Of a stretch of DNA of 64,000 bases, positions 6,844-13,233 are shown one piece after another. Under the pieces are notes generated by a model. That model saw nothing but the letters and a program-made list of their open reading frames with translations. It made no database searches and was not told the origin of the DNA. Each line of letters opens with the position of its first letter. The first letter of the stretch is position 1. The translations under genes and the position numbers were made by a program. Source of the stretch: Candidatus Fimenecus excrementavium (GTDB lineage Bacteria; Bacillota; Clostridia; Oscillospirales; Acutalibacteraceae); the NCBI GenBank assembly GCA_018712805.1, contig DVGI01000027.1:1-64000 (forward strand), read 5' to 3'.

Positions 6844-9566
6844 TAGTGTTTAACCTCCCCTTTTGCTTTTTTACCGTTCCAAACAATTTTGTAACGAATG
6901 AAGAAATCCGCCGCGAGAATGGCGAACAAAATCACGCCCTCCAAAATTTCCGAAGTGGAAGATGAAATGTTGAACGTGCTTTCGGCAACCGCCGCGCCTT
7001 TTTCCAAAATACCCATCAGCACGCTGCCGATCAAGATTCCGAACGGATTAAGTTTGGCAAGCCAAGCAACGATAATGCCGGTCCAGCCGACGTCGCTTGT
7101 AATGCCTTCGCTTAACATATGTCCGGTAGCGGAGCCGGAAACGTGGAGCATACCGGCAATGCCGACAATCGCGGAGCTTAAGAACATGGTACGAACAACA
7201 ATTTTGTTGACGTTCATGCCGGCGTAGCGCGCGGTATTGCGGCTGTCGCCGACCACGCTGATTTCATAGCCGCGTTTGGTATAGCGAAAATAGACAAAGG
7301 AGAAAATCACCAAAACAATGGCAATAATCAGTGAAACGTCCACTTTCACGCCGAAGAAATCGAACTGATACATCCAGGCGTTGTCCGGCAATACTTTAAA
7401 GTCCGGGCGAAGCAGTTCGCCGGTCGCAGAAAGCTTGCGGAAGAATATCACATTCTTGAGATAAGAAAGAATATAGAACGCAATATAGTTAAGCATTAAG
7501 GTGAGAAGTGTTTCGTTGGTGCCGAATTTCACTTTCAACGCCGCCGGAATCAAACCGAAAATACCACCGCCGACAGCGCCCGCAACAAACATCAAAAGCA
7601 GACACGCCCACTGCGGAATCGAATCACCCAAGCCTAAGCCCACCGTAGCGGCAAAAATCGCGCCGATGATAAACTGGCCGTTCGCGCCGATGTTCCAAAA
7701 CTTCATTTTGAACGCGTAGGCAATACCGAGCGAAGTAATCAACAGCGGAATGACAATGCTGATAAAGCCGCGGAAATAAATCGTGTTGTTAAAGCAACCG
7801 ACCAACACCGTTTTATAATAAGAAAACGGATTGGTGCCCATGCAGGCGACGAGAATACCGCCGGCGACAATCGCAAACAAGATGGCGCCGATATAAAACA
7901 AAACGCTTTTTGCTGTGGAAAGGTCGTCACGCTTTGTGACACGGAACAGCTTGCGGCGGGATTTTGCTTTCTTTTCCTTGCCGGTGTTTTCCTGGCGGAA
8001 TTGAATTTCAGCTTGCTTCTCCTGTTCCGCCTCAACGGGAGTTTCCGTTTCTTCTTTCGAAAACGCGTCCGTCATCAAAAGGCCGAGTTCTTCTTTGTCG
8101 GTCTCTTTGGCGTTGACAATGCCGGTCACGCGCCCGTGGCAAAGCACCAAAATGCGGTCGCAAAGTTCCAACATAACGTCCAAATCTTCACCGACGAACA
8201 AAATGGCAACGCCTTTTTTCTTTTGCTCGTTTAAGGTGTCGTAAATCGTATAAGACGAGTTAATGTCAAGCCCGCGGACGGGATACGCCGTGACCAGCAC
8301 GTTGGGGTCGGCTTCAATTTCACGACCGAGCAGGATTTTCTGCACGTTGCCGCCGGAAAGCCGACGCACGGGTGTGTCACGACCGGGCGTGACAACCTCG
8401 AGTTTCTCAATGACGCGGTCCGCGGTTTTTGCCGCGGTTTTGCGGTCAACAAACGGACCTTTTGACACCGTGTAATTTTTGAGCATCATATTGTCGGTGA
8501 TGCTCAACGACGCTGCAAGGCCCATGCCTAGACGGTCCTCAGGGATAAAGCTCATGCTGATGCCGCGTTTGATAATTTCACGCGGCGGAAGTTTTTCGAT
8601 ATTTTCATCCTTGTAAAGGATTTCGCCGGATTTAATCTTTTGCAAGCCCGCAATCGCTTCGCAAAGTTCTTTTTGCCCGCAGCCGGAAACACCGGCAACA
8701 CCGAGGATTTCCCCGCCGTGCACGGTAAAGGAAACGTCATCAATCGCAAGCGCGCCTTCGTCGTTAACAATCGAAAGATTTTTAACATTCAAAAGCGGTT
8801 CGGACGCGTTGCACTGAGGACGGTCGATTTCCAAAGAAACCTGGCGGCCGACCATCATATTGGTAAGCTCCTGCGCGTTGGTTTCGGCGGTAACAACCGT
8901 ATCAATGGATTTGCCTTTTCGCAAAATCGTCACGCGGTCGCTGATTTCGAGCACTTCATTAAGTTTGTGGGTGATGATGATAATCGAACAGCCCGCTTTG
9001 CTCATGCGGCGCAAAATCGAGAACAGCTTACGAGTTTCCTGAAGCGTCAAAACCGCGGTCGGCTCGTCCAAAATCAGAATATCCGCGCCGTAATAAAGAA
9101 CCTTTAAAATTTCAATCGTCTGCTTTTCGGAAACAGACATTTCATAGACGTATTTTTTCGGGTCAATTTCAAAGCCGTAATCCTTGCTGATTTTTGCAAT
9201 TTTTGCAAAGCGTTTGGAAGACAGCAGTTGTTTTTTCTCGTGGCGGTCGCCAATCCAGATATTATCCGCAGCGGTAAAGTTTTCGACCAGCTTAAAGTGC
9301 TGATGAACCATGCCGATGCCGAGTTTTTTCGCGTCTTCCGGCGAAGAAATCGACACTTCTTTCCCGTCGACCAAAATCTGACCGCTGTCCGGCTGATAAA
9401 TCCCCGACAGCATATTCATAAGCGTGGTTTTGCCGGAACCGTTTTCACCGAGCAGCGCCAGAATTTCGCCCTTTCGCAAAGAAAGGTCAACATTTTCATT
9501 TGCAACAACAGAACCAAATATCTTGGTAATGCCGCGCAGCTCAATAGCAAGCGTTTTGTTTTCCAT
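6843..9566 (-). CDS. Fused nucleoside ABC transporter ATPase and permease (NupO-NupP type)
   Basis: 907 residues. Residues 1-505 form a double ATPase: Walker A GENGSGKTT, a degenerate LSGGQ (MSVSEKQ) and DEPTAVLT in the first half; a degenerate Walker A (GVSGCGQ) and LSGGNVQK in the second, as usual for the RbsA/YufO type. A charged linker of about 50 residues (Glu/Lys/Gln-rich) follows. From about 560 the chain is a complete NupP-type permease with LFRVTKRDDLSTAKSVLFYI and eight to ten membrane helices. These are normally two proteins of about 510 and 350 residues. The reading frame is open throughout with no disruption at the joint, so the fusion looks genuine. Ribosome binding site AAAAGGA. 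Confidence 0.92.
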   Translation of the reverse strand: MENKTLAIELRGITKIFGSVVANENVDLSLRKGEILALLGENGSGKTTLMNMLSGIYQPDSGQILVDGKEVSISSPEDAKKLGIGMVHQHFKLVENFTAADNIWIGDRHEKKQLLSSKRFAKIAKISKDYGFEIDPKKYVYEMSVSEKQTIEILKVLYYGADILILDEPTAVLTLQETRKLFSILRRMSKAGCSIIIITHKLNEVLEISDRVTILRKGKSIDTVVTAETNAQELTNMMVGRQVSLEIDRPQCNASEPLLNVKNLSIVNDEGALAIDDVSFTVHGGEILGVAGVSGCGQKELCEAIAGLQKIKSGEILYKDENIEKLPPREIIKRGISMSFIPEDRLGMGLAASLSITDNMMLKNYTVSKGPFVDRKTAAKTADRVIEKLEVVTPGRDTPVRRLSGGNVQKILLGREIEADPNVLVTAYPVRGLDINSSYTIYDTLNEQKKKGVAILFVGEDLDVMLELCDRILVLCHGRVTGIVNAKETDKEELGLLMTDAFSKEETETPVEAEQEKQAEIQFRQENTGKEKKAKSRRKLFRVTKRDDLSTAKSVLFYIGAILFAIVAGGILVACMGTNPFSYYKTVLVGCFNNTIYFRGFISIVIPLLITSLGIAYAFKMKFWNIGANGQFIIGAIFAATVGLGLGDSIPQWACLLLMFVAGAVGGGIFGLIPAALKVKFGTNETLLTLMLNYIAFYILSYLKNVIFFRKLSATGELLRPDFKVLPDNAWMYQFDFFGVKVDVSLIIAIVLVIFSFVYFRYTKRGYEISVVGDSRNTARYAGMNVNKIVVRTMFLSSAIVGIAGMLHVSGSATGHMLSEGITSDVGWTGIIVAWLAKLNPFGILIGSVLMGILEKGAAVAESTFNISSSTSEILEGVILFAILAADFFIRYKIVWNGKKAKGEVKH

Positions 9567-9589
9567 GTCTCACAATCCTTTTCTTTCAC

Positions 9590-9640
9590 TTACAGACATT
9601 CGAAAGCCGACACGCATTGTCAGTTTTCGAATGTCTGTAA
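9590..9640 (-). promoter_or_regulatory. Long hairpin just before the ATPase-permease gene
   Basis: A perfect 16-base-pair stem (TTACAGACATTCGAAA at 9590-9605 with its complement at 9625-9640) with an inner GACA/TGTC stem in the loop. It ends about 24 bases before the start codon at 9566. On the minus strand it is not followed by a T run, so it is more likely an mRNA stability or processing element than a terminator. Confidence 0.6.
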
Positions 9641-9650
9641 AAACAAGAGG

Positions 9651-9683
9651 TCGAGGCGTGTTAAAGCGATTAACACGCCTCGA
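9651..9683 (-). promoter_or_regulatory. Intercistronic hairpin after the binding-protein gene
   Basis: A 14-base-pair perfect stem (TCGAGGCGTGTTAA, loop AGCGA, and complement) starts about 15 bases after the lipoprotein stop codon. In the transcribed direction it is followed by CCTCTTGTTTTT, a weak T tract, so it may stop only part of transcription or protect the upstream message from 3' decay. Confidence 0.6.
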
Positions 9684-9698
9684 TTTTATAAGCTTAAA

Positions 9699-10898
9699 TT
9701 ACGCGACTTCTACGCCTTCAACAAAGTAATTCATTGAACCGGTGATGACGCTGTCTTCCACAGAAGGACCGCCCGCAGGGACGATTTCTTTGCCGGTGTT
9801 GTCTTTCAGAGCCGCATCAGTCTTAACGACGTTGTTGTTTTCATCGAAGGAAAGTTTCACGCCGGTGAAAACATCCCAGGAGCCGTCGTTGTAAAGCGCT
9901 TTAACGGCATCAATTTTTTCCTGTGTGCCGGGCACGCAGTTGTCAGAAAGCGGAGAAACATCGCAAAGGCCTTCTTTAACGCCCTTGTAATAGTTACCGA
10001 ATTCCACCCATTTGCCGTCGATAACTGCCTGAACAGCCGCGGTGTAATAAACATCCCAATTCCAAATGGTTGCCGTCAGATGCGCTTTCGGAGCATCTTT
10101 GGTCATATCGGAGTTGTAGCCGCAGCCGAAGACGCCGGCTTTTTCAGCCGCAATCTGCGGGTTTGCGGTGTCGCAGTGCTGCGAAATGACGTCGCAGCCC
10201 ATGTTGATGAGCGCTTCTGCATAAGCGGTTTCATTTGCCGGGTCGAACCAAGATTTCAATTCTTTGACATAAACCACTGCATCGGGGTTGACGGACTGAA
10301 CGCCGAGTGCGAACGCGTTAATGCCGGAGCAGGTTTCCGCAAGCTCCGTGCCGTAAGCAGAAACATAGCCAATCTTGTTGGTCTTGGTCTTAAGACCCGC
10401 TGCGATACCTGCAAGGTAGCGCGCCTGATAAATTCTGCCGAAGTAGTTGTTCAGGTTAGAGCCGTTGCTCTTATAGCCCGTACCATGGGAGAAGATAACA
10501 TCCGGATGCTCGTTTGCCAACGCTTCCATAGTATCCATATAACCGTAGCTGGTGCCGAAAATCACGTTGCAGCCCTGCGCGATGCAGTCTTCAATCGCGT
10601 TGCGGATAGCGGTGGTGTCCGAGTCGGAAATGTTCAACTGGCGAACAATCTGATCATCGGAAAGGCCGAGATTTTTCTGCATACCCTGAATGCCGAGGTC
10701 ATGCGTGTAGGAATAGCCGGAGCCGTCTGCCGGGTCACCGATGTGGATTACGCCGATTTTCAGCTGATCCTTCGGAATCGCGGCGATGGTAGCGGTCTGT
10801 GTCTTGTCGCCTTGGTCAGCGTCTTGTGTGTTGCCGCAAGCGGCGAAGCACAGCACGACCATGACAAGGGCCAAGAGAATGCTGAGAACTTTTTTCAT
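9699..10898 (-). CDS. BMP family nucleoside-binding lipoprotein
   Basis: 399 residues from the ATG at 10898, preceded by GGGAGG; an in-frame upstream extension is rejected because it lacks a ribosome binding site and would bury the signal peptide. The N-terminus (MKKVLSILLALVMVV) leads to lipobox FAAC, with Cys21 as the lipidated residue. The mature part begins like BMP/PnrA proteins (LKIGVIHIGDPADGSGYSYT) and contains GTSYGYMDTM and SHGTGYK. It captures the substrate outside the membrane for the permease complex encoded downstream. Separate promoter, attenuator and hairpins around it suggest it is made at a level different from its neighbours. Confidence 0.93.
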   Translation of the reverse strand: MKKVLSILLALVMVVLCFAACGNTQDADQGDKTQTATIAAIPKDQLKIGVIHIGDPADGSGYSYTHDLGIQGMQKNLGLSDDQIVRQLNISDSDTTAIRNAIEDCIAQGCNVIFGTSYGYMDTMEALANEHPDVIFSHGTGYKSNGSNLNNYFGRIYQARYLAGIAAGLKTKTNKIGYVSAYGTELAETCSGINAFALGVQSVNPDAVVYVKELKSWFDPANETAYAEALINMGCDVISQHCDTANPQIAAEKAGVFGCGYNSDMTKDAPKAHLTATIWNWDVYYTAAVQAVIDGKWVEFGNYYKGVKEGLCDVSPLSDNCVPGTQEKIDAVKALYNDGSWDVFTGVKLSFDENNNVVKTDAALKDNTGKEIVPAGGPSVEDSVITGSMNYFVEGVEVA

Positions 10899-10960
10899 GT
10901 CTTTTCCTCCCAAAAAGTTTGATATTATGCAAAGCGGACCCATTCCGCAGAACATACCCG

Positions 10961-11042
10961 AAAAGAGAAAAACCCCGGCGAAGAAAACAACGCTTATGCT
11001 TTTCTCGTGGGGTTGATAACCGAAGTCCCTTATAACTTGTCC
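10961..11042 (-). promoter_or_regulatory. Attenuator leader upstream of the BMP operon, class unknown
   Basis: The transcript starting near 11042 forms a strong terminator: AACCCC (11009-11014) pairs with GGGGTT (10971-10976), the stem continues inward (CGAGAAAA with TTTTC-T-TCG), and TTTCTCTTTT follows. Just upstream, GGTT-ATC-AACC can form instead and would use the same AACC bases, a possible antiterminator switch. Only about 30 bases precede the terminator, too short for the classic purine riboswitch. A further GCGGA/TCCGC hairpin (10934-10948) lies before the ribosome binding site. Confidence 0.6.
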
Positions 11043-11048
11043 AACCTA

Positions 11049-11077
11049 ATAGTAAATGATTTTAACCCAAAAGTCAA
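11049..11077 (-). promoter_or_regulatory. Sigma-A promoter of the BMP transporter operon
   Basis: Minus strand: TTGACT (11072-11077), 17 bases, TACTAT (11049-11054). It begins seven bases after the xpt stop codon, so the transporter genes have their own start in addition to any readthrough from xpt. Confidence 0.72.
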
Positions 11078-11083
11078 TAACCG

Positions 11084-11662
11084 TCAGTGGCGGAACGTAA
11101 TCGCGCCGGTTTGGTCGTCCATTGACTCGACAATTGCGAGCGACTCGAGACGCAGGCCGCGCGAACGAATCATATCGCCGCCTTTTTGGAAACCTTTTTC
11201 AATGGCAATACCGATTCCCGAAACCTGGGCACCGGCGGCGTGCACAATGTCGATAAGCCCCTCAAGCGCACAGCCGTTCGCCAGGAAATCGTCAATGATC
11301 AAGATTTTATCATCCGGCGAAAGATATTTTTTTGAAACAATAACGTCATAAACACGCTTGTGGGTAAACGACTGGATTTTGGTGGAATACACTTCGCCGT
11401 CAATGTTGACGCTCTGCGCTTTTTTCGCAAAAACTACCGGAACATGAAAATACTGCGCCGCAATGCAGGCAATACCGATGCCGGAGGCTTCAATGGTCAT
11501 AATCTTGTTGACCTCAACGTCTGAAAAAAGGCGTTTGAACTCCTTGCCCATTTCATTGAACAGCGCAATATCCATTTGATGATTTAAGAAAGAATCTACT
11601 TTTAAAACGTTGCCGGCTTTGACAATACCGTCTTTTTGGATTCGTTCTTCCAACAATTTCAT
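11084..11662 (-). CDS. xpt: Xanthine phosphoribosyltransferase
   Basis: 192 residues, the normal Xpt length. The PRPP-binding loop is visible as [18 protein letters not shown] (about 125-143) and the N-terminus [12 protein letters not shown] is typical. It converts xanthine plus PRPP to XMP in the cytoplasm. The ATG at 11662 is chosen over a TTG five codons upstream because GGGGA lies at the right distance. It precedes the BMP transporter operon, linking salvage with uptake. The upstream region has a good promoter and three PurBox-like sites, but no room for a purine riboswitch, which controls xpt in Bacillus. Confidence 0.95.
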   Translation of the reverse strand: MKLLEERIQKDGIVKAGNVLKVDSFLNHQMDIALFNEMGKEFKRLFSDVEVNKIMTIEASGIGIACIAAQYFHVPVVFAKKAQSVNIDGEVYSTKIQSFTHKRVYDVIVSKKYLSPDDKILIIDDFLANGCALEGLIDIVHAAGAQVSGIGIAIEKGFQKGGDMIRSRGLRLESLAIVESMDDQTGAITFRH

Positions 11663-11697
11663 TCTGATTCCCCACAAACAAAAGATTGAATGAAAAT

Positions 11698-11726
11698 AGT
11701 ATACATTATTCCGACAATTTTTTCAA
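11698..11726 (-). promoter_or_regulatory. Sigma-A promoter of xpt
   Basis: Minus strand: TTGAAA (11721-11726), 17 bases, TATACT (11698-11703). The untranslated leader would be only about 30 bases. Confidence 0.7.
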
Positions 11727-11763
11727 TAATATTTCTGCAAAATCCGACAAATATCCGAATTTT
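11707..11763. promoter_or_regulatory. Three helically phased PurBox-like sites
   Basis: Read on the plus strand, CCGA cores at 11711, 11744 and 11755 sit in contexts resembling the PurBox AWWWCCGAACWWT: 10, 11 and 12 matches out of 13 by hand count. They share orientation and are spaced 33 and 11 bases, so all face the same side of the helix. The first lies in the xpt promoter spacer and the others upstream, as expected for PurR-type control. The regulator itself is not in the window. Confidence 0.45.
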
Positions 11764-11773
11764 ACCTTGGAGG

Positions 11774-11802
11774 TTTGCAAACGCGCACAACTGCTGTATA
11801 AT
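11774..11802 (+). promoter_or_regulatory. Promoter of the MATE gene
   Basis: TTTGCA (11774-11779), 17 bases, TATAAT (11797-11802). It places the transcription start near 11809 and so excludes the in-frame ATG at 11801 as translation start. Confidence 0.6.
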
Positions 11803-11827
11803 GTCTGTATCTTTTGTTTTAAGAGGA

Positions 11828-13186
11828 GTGTTCGGCATCGTTACGGACCTTACCGTCGGAAAACCGGGTTCGGTTTTGTTCCGATTCACCTTTCCGTTGC
11901 TTTTAAGCGTTGTTTTTCAGCAGTTTTATAATATTGTAGACAGCATTATTGCCGGGCACTATATCGGTGTCAACGCTTTGGCGGCGGTCGGCGCTTCCGC
12001 GCCGATTACCATGTTGTTCTTGGCGATTGCGAACGGCATGAACATCGGCTGTTCCGTTGTGATTTCACAATATTTCGGCGGCAAACACATGACCCACATG
12101 AAATCCGCGGTCAGCACGGCGGTCATTGCAAGCGCGGGGCTGTCGCTAATCTTAACCGGCATCGGGCTTTGGCTCTCCCCGCTTCTGTTACGCCTTATCG
12201 ACACGCCGGAAGAGATTATGGCGGACTCCGAAGTCTATTTGAACATCTATATTTTAGGGCTTCTGTTCTTGTTCGTTTATAACATTGCGAACGCGGTATT
12301 TACCGCGCTCGGCGATTCACGAACGCCGCTTTTCTTTCTGATTGTCTCGTCACTCGGCAACATAGGGCTTGATATTTTGCTTGTCACCCGCTTTCAAATG
12401 GGTGTTTCGGGCGTTGCGTGGGCGACGTTTATCGCGCAGGGGTTCGCGTCTGTGGCGGCCATCCTATTTTTACTGCGGCGTATGCGGAAAATCAAAAGCG
12501 ACAAACCGCGCATTTTCTCACTTAAAATGCTGGGCCGCGTGTCGCGCATTGCAATTCCCAGCATTTTACAGCAAAGCTTTGTTTCTGTCGGCAATGTATT
12601 TGTGCAGGGACTCGTTAACAGTTTCGGCGCAACGGTCGTTGCGGCGTTCGCGGCGGCTTCCAAATTAAACACCTTTACAATTACCACGCTTTGCGCGCTC
12701 GGCAACGGGCTTTCAAGCTACACGGCGCAAAACATCGGCGCGCGGAACATTCGCCGCGTGAAACAAGGCTTTACCGCCGGCATTTTGTTAGCGCTTGTTA
12801 TCGCCGTTCCGTTTTTTATAGCGTTTTTCTTCTTCCCCGACTACACAATGCGGGTATTTATCAGCGAAGACAGCACGGCGGTTATTGTCGCCGGCGTTCG
12901 TTTCTTAAAAATCGTTTCGCCGTTTTACTTCTTAATTCCGGTGAAACTGGTCGTAGACGGTATTTTGCGCGGGGCAGGGTCTATGGCATCGTTTATGGTT
13001 TCGACGTTTTCCGACCTGCTTTTGCGCGTAGGGTTTGCCTACATTCTCGCGCCGTATTTTGCGGAAACCGGCATTTGGTATTCCTGGCCGATAGGCTGGA
13101 CGGTGGCAAGCATTCTTTCGTTTTCGTTTTACGCGGCAGGTGTTTGGAAAAAACGAATCCCGAAAGAAGAAATACAAAACGCATGA
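11828..13186 (+). CDS. MATE family multidrug/cation efflux transporter
   Basis: About 450 residues with twelve membrane segments and MATE features: TDLTVGKPGSVLFRFTFPLL at the N-terminus, FQQFYNIVDSIIAGHYIG, NIGCSVVISQYFGG, and a second repeat starting at IAIPSILQQSF. The start is unclear. Family members begin at the position of ATC (11837-11839) or the next codon, and an AAGAGGAG ribosome binding site is placed correctly for it; no ATG, GTG or TTG exists there. The GTG at 11828, used here, overlaps the ribosome binding site. A longer reading from 11690 is ruled out because it starts before the promoter. It is followed by a strong terminator. Confidence 0.88.
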   Translation: MFGIVTDLTVGKPGSVLFRFTFPLLLSVVFQQFYNIVDSIIAGHYIGVNALAAVGASAPITMLFLAIANGMNIGCSVVISQYFGGKHMTHMKSAVSTAVIASAGLSLILTGIGLWLSPLLLRLIDTPEEIMADSEVYLNIYILGLLFLFVYNIANAVFTALGDSRTPLFFLIVSSLGNIGLDILLVTRFQMGVSGVAWATFIAQGFASVAAILFLLRRMRKIKSDKPRIFSLKMLGRVSRIAIPSILQQSFVSVGNVFVQGLVNSFGATVVAAFAAASKLNTFTITTLCALGNGLSSYTAQNIGARNIRRVKQGFTAGILLALVIAVPFFIAFFFFPDYTMRVFISEDSTAVIVAGVRFLKIVSPFYFLIPVKLVVDGILRGAGSMASFMVSTFSDLLLRVGFAYILAPYFAETGIWYSWPIGWTVASILSFSFYAAGVWKKRIPKEEIQNA

Positions 13187-13197
13187 TATAAACAAAT

Positions 13198-13231
13198 AAA
13201 AAAACAGCCGGTGCTTACCGGCTGTTTTTTT
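13198..13231. terminator. Bidirectional terminator after the MATE gene
   Basis: CAGCCGGT/ACCGGCTG stem with GCTT loop (13205-13224), preceded by A7 and followed by T7, between convergent genes. Confidence 0.88.
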
Positions 13232-13233
13232 GT

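Noticed and set aside
10080-10922. A 280-residue plus-strand frame
   Set aside because: Antisense shadow of the BMP lipoprotein gene caused by its codon use.
11663-11700. Purine riboswitch upstream of xpt
   Set aside because: The promoter leaves only about 30 bases before the start codon and the three-way junction consensus is absent.
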